Assembly: GCA_948470475.1 (NCBI GenBank)
Contig: OX419341.1
Location: 28,024,097-28,088,096 of the forward strand
Direction: 5' to 3'
DNA length: 64,000 nucleotides
From: Galaxea fascicularis
Lineage: Eukaryota > Cnidaria > Anthozoa > Scleractinia > Euphylliidae
A program made the translations under genes and the position numbers. Shown here one piece after another: positions 39,701 to 50,373 of the stretch. A model generated the notes under the pieces. That model searched no databases, had not been told where the DNA came from, and saw nothing but the letters and a program-made list of their open reading frames with translations. The first letter of the stretch is position 1. Each line of letters begins with the position of its first letter.

Positions 39701-42700
39701 CAGTTTACATCTCCTGTGATAAAACATAAGTCAGTCAACTTGTAACCTATTCAATTTACAACTGGACAAAACTGCCGTTCTAACACTTGAGCACAAGGAG
39801 AACTCTTAATGTGCCAAAGGCTGGAGGCATGGAAAATCGTGTTTTTTTGGCATATCTAAATTTTATACATGTTCTCTCAAAATATTAAAACTGGTCAACA
39901 TGAAATTGCTACCTAATTCTTGGTCTCACACTCCCACTTGACTGGGAGACCTTACTAGCCTCGGTTGTTTAAATTACAAGAACAGGGTTGTCATTACAAG
40001 CTGGTAGCCGGCAGATTTCTGCCAACTGTCAGCCCACTTTGTTCCAGCTACTTTTGCCCAAAATGCAGGAAAACACATCTGTGAGGTTGTCAATTTGAAG
40101 ACTTTTTAATGATCTGTAGCCAAGTACTTCAACCAATTCATCCATCTTCTTAAAATTCTAGTGACAACCCTACAATGATAATGGTACAATCCACTTAAGC
40201 TTGTTGAGAGTACAAGCACACTAAGATTTAATGTAGGCCCACACGGAGCTCAATGACTTAAGCACATCAACAGTCACGGGTACAGCTTAATATGGCTGAC
40301 ACCTGTCCAATAAACTTAACAGCATTGTTCAGTCCACATTCACCAGCTGGTTATAAAACATTATGATCACGCACTCACCAGGAGCCCAAGAAAGTGCATA
40401 AATGATTCCTTCATTACCAGGCGAAGAATGCAGCTATTCAGTAAATGAGAAAGCACACACAAATTCAACTGTGAATATTATTAGTGCAGAAACCATGTAA
40501 CCAGTTCTAGTCAGTGTTGCAAAACCACACACAGGCTGATCTCCTGATGTTTGGTTAAGATTCAAGTGTCCAGTCTTTCAAACCCATCCTGATGGTGGCT
40601 CTATGCTTTTATTACTTGTTAGCTACAGCCTTAACATCATAGGTCATGGGAGACCCTCCTCTTCTCTCAGTCAACTCCTTCAGTTATGGTTTATAAATGT
40701 ACATATATATGTTGAACAAATATTATTTTAATTTTACCAAGAAACCTAGAGTCCCTGGTATTTAACTCTTCATGGCAAAGCAAGTTGTGGCTGCATGTGC
40801 ATCAACAATACACAAGGCTTTGCTCTAGTGGTGTCCAGTCGCCTGTTGATGACTTACTTTTGCTTTTGAGCAACCAGGAAATATTAGTTTTTGCACCAAA
40901 CATACATGGTGGGCACCCTGGATTTCAAGGGTTTTGAGCACCCAACTACACTGTACTTCTCTTAGAGCAAAGCCTTGAAACACTATCTTCAACACAAAAG
41001 ACAGACAAACCAATCATATACTCTGAAATTTTGTCAATGCAATTTAAATCAATAAATTTCAGTTTATTTTCAGTTCAAATTTATTTTCCCTTACTTCACA
41101 ATGACTAACATAAAAATAAAAGCAAAACATAATCTTTTAAACTGACTGATCATCAAAACAAAATGATTACCAGTAAACAAACCAAAATATTTAACACCCA
41201 ATACACTTACTGCATTCATGGAGTTCACATCCCAGACTTTGATGGTCCCATCAAATGATGCCGTAGCCAACAGATCTGGACTTTCAGGTTTGAATTTGCA
41301 GTCAAATATGGTTTCAACATGTCCCTAATACAATGAATATACTGTCAACCATGTGGGAAACAGATTTCGTTATTGACAAAACCAGATATTTTAATTTTTC
41401 ATACACACAATGTAAATCTAGCATTTTTTTGAAAATTTGAAAGTTCAAAACTTAATAATTATTAACTACAGTTATTCTTAATTGAGCAGAGTTCAAAATA
41501 ATAATGTTGTTGACAATACAAATACAGTGGAACCCAGTTAAAACAGACACCAAGGGAACATGCATTAGTGTCCGTATTATCCAGGTGTCCATATTAAGCA
41601 GGCTCTCAGAGAAAACAACAGGGACACATGTTTTATCAATATAAAGACCAAAGCAGACAGTTTTATGAGAAAATGTTGTTTAAGTAATGATTCGCATAAG
41701 AACTATAGCGCTAAACGGCAATGCACGATGGAATGCTGACTTTTTTCATTGTTTAATCTAGCAATCTCATTGGTCAGAACTCAAAAAATGTTTAAAAGTT
41801 AGGGTTATTAGAGCACATTTACTAAGTATTAATTGAAGATTCAGATAACCTGTGCTGCCGTTGCACCACATCGAATTTTTAAAAGAAATTGTGTGGGGGG
41901 AACTTCATCAAATCATCAAAATTAGTGGCTATTGTGTTTAGCAGTTATGATTGGTTAGGCACAAAAATTTCCTAAATTTTATTTGAACCAAGTACATTTA
42001 GTCTAGTTTTACAAAGAAATTTAGGTAACAACCAAGAGTTCCAGCTTTCTTCCTAAAATCAACGATATCCTATGTGGGGAAATTGCCATTGCCACAGAAC
42101 AATAGGGTTTGCTATAGTTCTTGTGTGAATCGTTACTTAATTTCTTAACTGTAACAGTAACAAGTTCATCCTGAAGAAACCTCACAATCATTTATCATAG
42201 TCTCAGAGTAAAATCTTTTAAGTATTGTATTGTCACTGGAACAAGCATGACAATGTATTCATCTGAAAAAGTCTGATGCTTTTAGTTTGCGACTCAGCCA
42301 AGTGGACTGAATATTAAACAGAACCTTTGAAAGGTCATTTGCTTTTTCTGCTAGGTTTTCACTGGTAACATATTCAGTCACGTCCTCTGGACAGGATTAC
42401 CATAGCTTCTTTCAGTGTTTGACTTTAGGCTCCTTCAATGTGGCATTGACCTCAATAATATCCTCATCGCTGTTGTCACCTGGTGAATTCTTAGAGGTGG
42501 ATGCAGATAGACTGGAGAAGTATTCCTCCTCCCAGCGGTCATCTCGGTACCACTATTGTTACTGTTTTTTTTAGTAATAAAATTTTATTAACCTGTAAAA
42601 ATCTGTCATTATTTGAACAGGATACAATGTCTACAATTATCACATAACTGTGACAATGAAATTAGACAGTGTGCAGATAACCGGTGTCGGTAAAGTGGGG

Positions 42701-45682
42701 TTGACAATATATGAAAGTTTGCGACTTGGGAAACAAAAAAGTGTCTGTTGTCCACATTAACTGGTGTCCGTATAAAGCGGGTTACAGCTGTAATTTTAGA
42801 GTAAATATATGAGTTTTTGTCAGGACAAACGAAACTGTCCATTATAAGCGGGTGACTGTATTAAGCGGATGTCCATGGAGCGGGGTTCCACTGTAACCAA
42901 ATGTAATTTCATATTTATAAAGCTGTACATAATTTTAACAAAAAGAAAACCTCAAGCTAAAAGTCCTAAACAATGTACATGTACATTACAAGGATCTAAC
43001 TAAGAATCCAGTTACTGTAGTAAAACCTACTAGAACAAAATCAACAGCAAATTATTAATAACAACAACATCAAATACCAAGGTAACTTTGAAATTCTTTT
43101 GCTTTGATGTGTTTGGTCTACCAAATGAGTAACTTTAAAAATACAATGTACAATACCAAAAGTTCAACAAACTCACCATTTCTCTAAGAAAGCTCCACTT
43201 CCTTTTACCTAAATCATACAGTCCAACACCACCATCCATGAATGTACAAAGAATCCTTGCAGGAGGTAGGGCATATCTGATGTTATTGGGTGACGACGGT
43301 GGTTCACTTGCTGCTGAAGTTGACGACAATCCAACAGCTATTTCGTTATTATTTCGTGCCATGTTTCGGAAGGTTTCTACCACAATGAGAGCATGAAAGC
43401 CAGTCATTTTTAGTTTAATGCTGGTCATAGGAGAACTCTTGGATACAGTCCACACTCGTAAGATGCCAGCTTGGGTGTCTGAGGTGCAAAACAAAAACAA
43501 TCAACTGAGCTGATTTATTTCTGCAAAAGGGAAAAAGCAATGTTACATACTTTGACTTCTTTAAATTTTTCTTCAAACATAAAGGCAATAATGACTTAGT
43601 GCAATATTACACATTGAAAGAAAATATAAGAGCAGCTCTTACTTGAGCATTGAAGGCAGGGGTTTCATTGACTGAAGAAATAGGAGGGTATAGGATTCTA
43701 AATAGGTAGGTACCCCTGAGATTTCTTTGGTTTGCCCTTAAATTTGATACCTAAAAAGCAAAGGCGGGTACTGTGTTCATAGTGTATGCGTGCCAGTATC
43801 CAGGTTCTGGTTTCTAATTACAACCCTGTGAAGGTAAATCTTATCTGTTTTGGTTTTGAATCAACTGAATGCTCCATGATTGTTTTTTCTTGTACCACCC
43901 TCTCAGCCAATGAGGAGCAAAACCAAGCAGATCTGTACTTGTTTGCATGCAATGTCCAAACTTGGCTTCTGCAACTTTTCACTTCTTTGAATTGACTGGG
44001 TCATTTCTTTTTTTGTATCCATTGTGATTGGACAGTCTGTTTTTTTTCAAAATGTTTTTTTTGAGTCATGTAAATTAAAATTCCATATATTTCTGGATCA
44101 ATGTACAGTAAGACAAAATAATGATACTTAGTTCAATGTCTCTCACCCCACAACAAGGAATTGGAAAATGTAAGTTCTACTTTGTCAGTTACACCATGTA
44201 CATTGTTGCTTCATCATTCAACATGTTTCCTGGCCTTAATTCCAACATTTAATGAGGCTAAATGTAATTTAGGAAAGGTTGAAACACAGCCAATGCAGTG
44301 GTTCACCAATATAAGAGGGGGAGGGGAGGGGTGGTTTGCTTGCTTTGTCTCTCTCCCTCCTTCCCTGTCCATTCCATGCATTTCAAGCAGATGCAAAGAT
44401 TCATTTTAGCGAAAAAATATTTGGGGTTATAGGCAATTTAATGCTTTAAGGCTAAATTTCCTACCTCCTGTCACAAAAATTCCAGGTGCAGTAGGAACCC
44501 AAGCCAAGGTATGGATCTTAATTGCTGAGCTTGGCAACTTAAAATTCATGATGACAGTCATGGTATTAGTGTCTATCAATCTAGTGCCATTACATGCATT
44601 TGAAACAAGTAAATAGTCCACTGACAATGGATCCCACTCAAGACTTGTCACGGGATCCTCCTCATCAGGATCATCAACAGTTTCAGGCCGTAGATGATGT
44701 TTAAATGTCTTCTGTCCTGGGCTGACAACAGATATACTCCCATCAGTGTGTCCAAACACAAGTTTTCCTACCTTTTTCTGATTCCATCTAAATTGGCACA
44801 CATCTGAAAAAAATGTCATGGATTCTAAATACTTGGATATTAGCTTGTCCGGAGACGAGTTGAAATTCCAAATCTGCATGGGTCCACGCCCATATATGTA
44901 AGCTATCGCATCCTGTTCCTCGGGGCACCATCCAATACACACAGGTGCTGTTTTGAAGTTGTTCAATATACTGATGGTTTTTTGCTGTGAGACACTCCAT
45001 ATGCAAATCTTGTCACTGCTGGCAGTGGCTAGAATGTCTGGGTTCTTTGGATGCCAGGAAATACAAGTGATAGTCTTCATGTGCTGTGCCATGATAGCCG
45101 ACAGACGGAATTCATTGAACTGACGATCCAGCTGAAAAAAAGTTAATATATACAAGTTTAAATAGACTGTTAAACAGCCCTTTTTCTACATGTACTAAAA
45201 ATGCAAGTGTAACCAGGATTAAAAATCATCTTGTGAACAAGCATTAATTTTTTTGGCTACTTTTTGTTTTATTAGTGTAGTGGACTTTTGGTTTCTGGTC
45301 TAAAGCCTAAATTATAAAAACTTAAATTAAATTAATGTAAGGCGCCAAATAAAAGAACATAATTATGCAGAGAGAAAGAGAGAAAAATTAAACGCAGTAA
45401 AATATGGAACAAATATACTAATTTAAAAGAATAGAACATTGTTTTGGTAAGAGCTTGGAGCCTTTTTATTTTAAAAATTAACAGATGCAAATTTGTCAAA
45501 GGTGCTAACTTGCAAGGCACAAAGCACTAAAGGCTGTACCCGCCAAGCCATAGAGTGGATAAGCTTAAAAAATTAGAACATTCAATGTACTGGCAGGTTA
45601 GAATGCTCTAACCTCTGAGCTACAAGAGGCCCATCAGAGCCAGGCCAATAATTTAACCCTTTCACTCCCGATGGTGCCAAAT

Positions 45683-45717
<35 letters not shown>

Positions 45718-47892
45718 AATTTTACTCGTCAATGGAGAACCCCTTGGGAGTTAAAGGGTTAACAACATCTTCACCCCAAAACTATGTCCCCATTAAACTA
45801 CTGTAGGTTCATCCCATAAGCCTCCTGTAGCTCAGTGATAGAGCATCCAAAGCTGGCAGTAATTGGATGTTTATAGATTTCACTCCTGTTAGGACTGAGA
45901 ATGCAAAACCTTTCTGAGAGGATGTGTGTAATAATAAAATTTTAACATTTATTTACTACATATACATGGCACCAGCTTTAAGCAGTTTCCCTTATTTTGA
46001 ACATGCTGCCTACTGACAATCAGATCCTAGCATGATAAAAGACCAAATGTTTGTTCAAAGAACTTAGTTTTATGGCCCATGCTTCCATGCATGTATATCC
46101 TGTAACTCAGTGGCAATGGAGGAAGCATGGTTTAGTGGCAAAGAGCCCTGGACTTGCAATGCAGAGGTCCAGGGTTGGAGTCCCACTCTGGCTTGGCCAT
46201 GCTTGTAAATAGCCAACTGATTCACCTCCCACCAGATGGGCTTCCTAACAATGTTATGCATTCTATAGTATCGTATAGTAGGTCCACATCAACAAATGGC
46301 TGCCTAATTCTAACCCACACTGTCACCCCTGGCAACTTACTTTTGCTTTTGGACACCCAGGAAATATTAGTTTAAAGTGTACCTAAACCCAGAAAAAATA
46401 AGTCTTTGCACCTGTTCAAAAAGCATTGCACCCTTTTTGTGTTCTCTCTCGCCAAATGTCAGCTTTTATAGGCTTCCAAAATTACGGAAAAGTACGCGTC
46501 ATTGGGTACATGACCAAGTCAGAAGAGGCGTGGGTCTATTCTTGATTTGACGTCACAAACCGATTTGTATCGCATTAAGTCTTTGTAAACATGCATGCAA
46601 AGCAGTTTTTGACGTCAAATCAAGAATGGACCCACGCCCCTTTTCACTCGGTCGTGTACCAAATGATGCTTACTTTTTCGCAAGTTTTGAAGCCTATAAA
46701 AAGCCAATATTTGGCAAAAAAGAACAAGAAACGGCGCAATGCTTTTCGAACAGGTGCAAAGATTTATTTAAGCAAAAAAAAAAGGGTCTAGGTGCACTTT
46801 AAATGCACCAGACTCATATGCTGAGCAACTTGGATTTCAAGGGTTTAGAGATTCTGGATGCCCAACTCCTTTTTTTGGCACAAAGCCTTGGTTATCATAT
46901 AAATTATTACTATTATTATAGTATTATTATCCAAAACAGTAACCATGGAGAAAGGTTCTTGAGAAAAACATCCACCATACTGCTACGATCCAAATGTTGA
47001 TAGCTCTATATTCTGATGACTTTGTCTGGCCTCTTTTTTAAGACCACCCAAACTAAGACAGACGTTTTATGAGCAGCTTTTGCTTCAATTAAGAAACTTA
47101 ATTTATGAACAGAATTAAACCAATTCAACCAAGGAATTGAGAGAAAACAGAATAAATTAAACTTGAAAAACTTTATGCAGATTTCATGACTTTTGTACAA
47201 AATGATATTTTTTGTTTCAACATTTTATCAGTTTATTAATTTACTTTCTTTGAGCTATAAGTTCATTTGACGAATATTCTGTCGTCACACAAAAATACCT
47301 TTTTTCCGTGTTGCAATTAAGACTCGCAAGCTCAACTCAACTGTGTTTTCATTTCTGAGTTCAATATTTCTCAATTTACATGTCATGTTAACAGAAACCG
47401 ATTTCCAAATTAAAGATGCCAATTTGCTATATTTACCCATCTGCTCAAAATGGAGAGGTCATCTCCACAAAGGAGGCGGCGAAAAGTAAGGTGTTTGCGG
47501 AGTGTGAATTTAATATTGAGCAATCACATCAAAATCACCAACCGCATCACGAGAAAACTTAAACAAATATAAGTTATTGGTGAATAAAAACTTTTCCCAG
47601 TTGATTCCAATCCCCTTTAGAAGCGCGCGACAGACAGAAGGACCAGGATGAAGTTGAAACGAAACTTCGTAACCAAAATTAGTCTAAAGAAGAGCAGAAT
47701 TATCGGGGTAGAACAAAATATACCGTTCTATGGTATTTCCTTGGTGACAATGAAGTGACTCACCTCATAAACATAAACTGCCAGCGTTGCGCAGTAGGCA
47801 AAACGATCCCCGTTACTGCTTGCCGCGCAAACATCGAAGTTCCAAGGCTGGCAGCCAGCTGCAAGGAGGCTTACTTGTCTCATAAGACTCAT
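22364..47892 (-). CDS. WDR17: WDR17, WD repeat-containing protein 17 (complete, 30 coding exons)
   Basis: An intracellular protein with N-terminal WD40 propellers and a C-terminal helical (TPR-like) half; its molecular role is poorly known. Exons, 5' to 3': 47892-47764, 45131-44465, 43478-43177, 41324-41211, 40433-40379, 39713-39622, 39415-39333, 39004-38918, 37867-37779, 37042-36967, 36315-36288, 35428-35304, 34281-34232, 33540-33388, 33237-33107, 32602-32477, 31505-31350, 31131-31067, 30572-30497, 30051-29879, 29622-29523, 29043-28907, 27851-27740, 27166-27025, 25776-25674, 24811-24710, 23274-23179, 22913-22852, 22755-22649, 22483-22364. All introns are GT-AG, all phases match, and the sum is 3,858 nt (1,285 aa plus stop), close to vertebrate WDR17. 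Landmarks: LAAGCQPWN in exon 1, GTIKVWD in exon 4, ATGCEDRCVRVFYV in exon 9, QRYCELMVELGE in exon 17, LIRGNELELAV in exon 22, and GPVFFLNDG to RLEPF at the C-terminus. The start at 47892 aligns with the vertebrate Met1. Least certain: the donor of exon 20 and the borders of exon 28. Confidence 0.95.
24106..24504. mobile_element. Foldback MITE, about 400 bp, TA-flanked
   Basis: Imperfect inverted arms of about 190 bp each begin ATAGAGTTCTAAAGTG at the left and end CACTTAAGAACTCTAT at the right. Both arms carry TGACGTCA-type and ATTATGG blocks. There is no coding frame. The TA at the ends suggests Tc1/mariner-type mobilisation (inference). Confidence 0.75.
24593..24678. mobile_element. 28-bp perfect inverted repeat element
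   Basis: The arms 24593-24620 and 24651-24678 are exact reverse complements (GCGCACCTACCCC... outward) with a 30-base loop. The arm contains TTAGGGG-like G/C-rich DNA. It ends 31 bases from the donor of WDR17 exon 26. Confidence 0.75.
24911..24965 (+). repeat. tRNA-like SINE head
   Basis: GGAATAGCTCAGTTGATAGAG is an RNA polymerase III A-box-like segment, followed by a degenerate B-box region (GAGGTCATACAAGCC). The cloverleaf and a full B box are not formed, so it is a SINE relic in intron 25 and not a tRNA gene. Confidence 0.5.
26260..26485. mobile_element. Foldback MITE (GTTGTTCGAAAGCCGATTAA arms)
   Basis: The left arm at 26261-26280 is the exact reverse complement of 26465-26484, and pairing continues inward through GCTAATCC. 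Non-coding, in WDR17 intron 24. Confidence 0.75.
26525..26730. repeat. Dispersed repeat, copy 1
   Basis: ATTCTCC...ACATTTTCTATGG, GGAGAATTTG, GATCATTTC and AGCAGTGTTGCTAGGAG recur in the same order at about 35500-36050 in another intron of the same gene, where a SINE splits the copy. Confidence 0.65.
26911..27010. mobile_element. 100-bp palindromic MITE
   Basis: AACAATTATTCACC at the left and GGTGAATAATTGTT at the right enclose a nested pair, GTGGATATT and AATATCCAC. It ends 14 bases from the donor of WDR17 exon 24. Confidence 0.75.
27378..27489. mobile_element. 112-bp palindromic MITE
   Basis: CCGTACTGTAAGTTACGGA at the left pairs with TCCGTAATTTACAGTACGG at the right, and CCCGTTGAT pairs with ATCAACGGG inside. 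In WDR17 intron 23, non-coding. Confidence 0.8.
27957..28432 (+). repeat. 46-bp minisatellite, about 10 copies, in WDR17 intron 22
   Basis: The unit reads AGCGCGGGAAAATATGTAAC, then CCGTGCCAATCATGAGTAAC, then GGTACA, for 46 bp. Copies alternate between two subtypes: GAGTAACGGTATA before AGCGCAGG, and GAACAACGGTACA before AGCGCGGG. Both ends decay into partial units. A poly-A tract sits at its left edge (27943-27958). Confidence 0.9.
31952..32206 (-). mobile_element. tRNA-derived SINE, copy 1 (head truncated)
   Basis: It shares a body of about 250 bp with 35629-35909: GGTCAGCACTAGG, CCTAGTGGTTCTTTAA, GACGGGACCTC, AAGACTAGAAAGTCTAACCA and GACCCTGAGTGTTGG. On the minus strand the head has a B-box-like GGTTCAAGCCCCGG, but the A box is missing. 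In WDR17 intron 16. Confidence 0.75.
35104..35292. mobile_element. Foldback MITE next to the donor of WDR17 exon 12
   Basis: CTTATTCCAAAATGGCTCCC and GGCAGCCACCTTCGAATGAG form imperfect arms. The 35110-35210 part is the reverse complement of 58600-58720 near the WAP-gene 3' end, so both belong to one family. It ends 12 bases from the exon 12 donor. Confidence 0.7.
35500..36050. repeat. Dispersed repeat, copy 2, split by a SINE
   Basis: The outer parts (ATTCTCCATACATTTTCTGCGG...GAATTTGCTAAACAATT, and GATCACTTCC...GAGCAGTGTTACTATAAG) match 26525-26730. The inner 35629-35909 block is the SINE. Confidence 0.65.
35629..35909 (-). mobile_element. tRNA-derived SINE, copy 2 (full tRNA-like head)
   Basis: Read on the minus strand, it starts with TGGTTGGCTCAGTTGGTAGA (A box) and then GGGTTCAAAGTCC (B box), followed by the body shared with 31952-32206. 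The tRNA arms are not intact. In WDR17 intron 11. Confidence 0.8.
36634..36782 (-). mobile_element. tRNA-derived SINE, second family, copy 1
   Basis: The minus strand reads TTGGCCCAGTGGTAAGAGG, then CTTCCACCAATGTGTCCCGG, GTTTGATTCGC and TCTCTACTCTGCTCCAAGAG. It matches the plus-strand SINE at 49705-49860. In WDR17 intron 10. Confidence 0.75.
40815..40985. repeat. Dispersed repeat, intact copy in WDR17 intron 4
   Basis: CTTACTTTTGCTTTTGAGCA, CAGGAAATATTAG, GGATTTCAAGGGTTT, GCACCCAACT and GCAAAGCCTTG recur in the same order around the MITE at 46371-46803. This copy shows the state without that insertion. Confidence 0.7.
41523..42895. mobile_element. Tigger/pogo-like DNA transposon, decayed
   Basis: The ends are TACAGTGGAACCC and GGGGTTCCACTGTA, with subterminal GTCCGTATTA / AAGCGG words, and TA flanks. 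At 1.37 kb it exceeds a simple MITE. On the minus strand about 42300-42540 there are frame-broken pieces (an acidic DEDIIEV, then a segment ending in SRKLK and SDFF) like the C-terminus of pogo/Tigger transposases. It lies in WDR17 intron 3. Confidence 0.7.
45653..45762. mobile_element. 110-bp MITE with TTAACCCTTTCACTCCC ends
   Basis: TTAACCCTTTCACTCCC at the left pairs with GGGAGTTAAAGGGTTAA at the right with minimal mismatch. In WDR17 intron 1. Confidence 0.75.
46110..46230 (+). repeat. tRNA-like SINE head
   Basis: GCATGGTTTAGTGGCAAAGA is followed by GGTCCAGGGTTGGAGTCCC. This has an A/B-box layout with a broken cloverleaf. In WDR17 intron 1. Confidence 0.5.
46371..46803. mobile_element. 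430-bp foldback MITE nested in another repeat
   Basis: The ends are TTTAAAGTGTACCTAAACCC and GGGTCTAGGTGCACTTTAAA. The arms continue through CTTTGCACCTGTTC, TTTATAGGCTTC and TTGATTTGACGTCA. It interrupts a repeat whose intact copy is at 40815-40985; TTAA or TTTAAA is present at both borders. Confidence 0.8.
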
Positions 47893-49704
47893 ATTTCCAC
47901 GAAAACACAGGACAAATTTCGCGGAGTTTTACGAACATGTTCCCCTGCAACACTTGCCCGCCATATTACTAAAAACACTAATATCCAGTCCCCCGTGATC
48001 GAATGTTTCGCGGTGGCACCGTTGAAGCAAAAATCTTCTGATCACATCCCGGTATGAAAAGCCACGGGCGCGAGACTCCAACTTGAATTTCTTAAGCACT
48101 GAAAGATATTTCCTCTGAGCGGATCTACACAAATTACAGCAAATAAATTGATTCAGCTGTCATTAAATACCAGTCAAACGATCCACTCGCTCACTTGCAA
48201 AAATTGAATAGAACAATAGCTCTTTTTGGCTACAAAAGCCCGGACGAATAATTATCGTTAAATCGTATACCATCCTGATTTTTAGAGTTTATTTCTTTTT
48301 GTATTTCAGTAATATTGTCGCTTTCATGTTATCGGTTTATCTGAAGTGTAAAATTTGGTGTGGTAACAAAAAAGTGCTGATCGTACGGAGTTACACGAGC
48401 GGAGGAAAAATTGTGATCGGTTGCAAAAAAAGTTTGAAAACCTGGAATTCCCTTGTAAAAATTTGTTTTTACAGTTGCAATTCTCTCAGCTCTATCGGGT
48501 TTCACAGAAACGTTTCATGGAAGCAGGTGTTCAGTGTCGGTGTCGAGAGACACTTGCTTCACTGACAATTACTGAGTTTATGTCAAGGCGGTTATAAATG
48601 CGTTTTTAAGGTAAAAGAAAACTTCCTCCTGTATCCCGCAGCAATGATACACTGATGTACACCAGTCAAACCAATAGATAGTGTTCAATTTCTCATAGGC
48701 GTGAGACTGGCTTCAGACTCGGAATTTTTGAGTTACATTTATAATCTAGGTCTTTTTAGTTTGTCGGTTCACCATAAATATAAAACTGTACTAATTGTTG
48801 GTGGCTTATAACATGTATATCTAAATTAATTGGTCAGTGAAAATCGGTTCAGAAATGGATGACAGGCTTCAAGTCTGCTAGCCGCGTAAGACATTATTCA
48901 CGAAAATGAACTTAAATACAGAAAGTCTATAGTATGAAAGAGTTACTTTATGGCATTAAATATATATATCCGAGCATAGCTCGTAAGGTATATCAAAAGT
49001 TAGCCAACAGAGACAGTTGTCTTAATCAAGTGTTTTAATGTTTTATCAACAAATGTGGTACTGTATTCTCGGCTTTTCTAATTCTGCTCCTTGTACTGAA
49101 ATGCAAATTAAGTGAAAGCACATTAAGATTTCTATCAGACCGGCTGTTGTAATCGCTGGGGAGTTCCTTCCTAATTACAATATACCACCATGATCCTGGA
49201 AACTCACTTCCACGAAACAAGACTTTTCTTGATCTAAAGAGCGAAAGCCGGTTTGGGGACTCAAATATTTGAAAGAAAAAAAAACTTTCTAGTCAGAGAA
49301 AACCATTGGAAAATTCTACAAATGCGTAAAATCTTAAATTACTTAAGACGAGATTTGTCGTTTTCGGGCGCGAAAATTTACTCCAACAATCTTTTATCAC
49401 GGAAACTAGCCTACATTTTGACTTCGGCCAGATAACCAAAACTTTGCGACATACTGCATGAAAGAGCAACTTAAATTACTGAATTGGCAGAGTTTATGGG
49501 ACAAACGTTTTCACTGATCGCAAACTGAGATACAATTCTCCGAGGTCTCGAAATTTTACATTCAGCAGTTAGCGGGAAACCTTTGCCTTCCATACAATTG
49601 CAAACGTCTGTAAAATTCGGCGATATTATACAAATATATTCTCAAAGGTAGCTAGCTTCTTAATATCGAGGTGCTTTTTCTGATAATGTAAATAGATCTT
49701 CGGG
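47893..49704. other. Upstream region of WDR17, no gene recognised
   Basis: This holds the presumed WDR17 promoter and 5' leader, just right of 47892. No TATA box stands out. The rest is AT-rich DNA with short, family-less frames. Confidence 0.45.
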
Positions 49705-49860
49705 GCGCATGGTTGGCGCAGTGGTGAGAGCGCACACCTTCCACCAATGTGTGCCGGGTTCGATTCCCGGACACGGCGTCATATGTGGGCCAAGTTTGTT
49801 GGTTCTCTACTCTGCTCTCTCTACTCTGCTCCAAGAGTTTTTTGGGTACTGCAGTTGTTG
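49705..49860 (+). mobile_element. tRNA-derived SINE, second family, copy 2
   Basis: GGCGCAGTGGTGAGAGCGCA (A-box part), then CCGGGTTCGATTCCCGG (B box), and a tail with TCTCTACTCTGCTC and GAGTTTTTTGGGTAC. It matches the minus-strand copy at 36634-36782. Its 3' edge touches the LINE fragment at about 49861. Confidence 0.8.
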
Positions 49861-49863
49861 GTC

Positions 49864-50373
49864 ACTGTATTCCACAGGACTGAGCCTCTAAACGCGACAG
49901 AGTCTTTCATGTAACGCGTGTTGAAGCGTGGAACAATTAAAGAAGCCCAAGTCCGGGTTGAATAATTTGTGGTCTGTTTCTTGAAAATCAGATCGATTAA
50001 TGTGACAGGTAACCTATCGTGGAAAGCTTTATAAAAACAGATAAAAATGGCTGATTTATAATAAATAGACAGAGTCTACCATTGGGCCCGCCGTTGTCGA
50101 ACATCAGCAGATGTCATGTCTTTCGGCAAATTAAAGATAAGTCTCGCAGCCCTGCAGTGAAGTCTTTCCAGCGACTGATATAAGTCAGATTTGCAGCAGG
50201 ATCCCCATGGTATGAGACCATAGGTCACTGAGGGCAAAATGATCTTAAAATAGAGATCCTGTCGAACGTTCCTAGGGAGAAATCTCGACTTTTTAAGTAA
50301 TCCTAATCTTTTAGCAAATGATTTTTTGAGTTCCAGCATATGCGGAGTCCAGGTCAGTTTCTCATCAAGTCGC
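49864..50373 (-). pseudogene. Non-LTR retrotransposon (LINE) ORF2 C-terminal fragment
   Basis: The minus-strand frame starts RLDEKLTWTPHM and continues KKSFAKRLGLLKKSRFLP and ERLHCRAARLIFNLP to a stop at 50076. In another frame the protein goes on with IYYKSAIFICFYKAFHDR, RFNTRYMKDSVAFRG and SVLWN. This is the post-RT region typical of CR1/Rex/Jockey-type LINEs. A frameshift near 50070-50085 and loss of the RT core show it is dead. Confidence 0.8.

Noticed and set aside
45820..45905. tRNA gene (GTAGCTCAGTGATAGAGC)
   Set aside because: There is no B box and no cloverleaf; a SINE relic at most.
49720..49785. tRNA gene
   Set aside because: The A and B boxes are good, but the acceptor stem is not formed, and the sequence continues into a tail shared with another dispersed copy, so it is a SINE.
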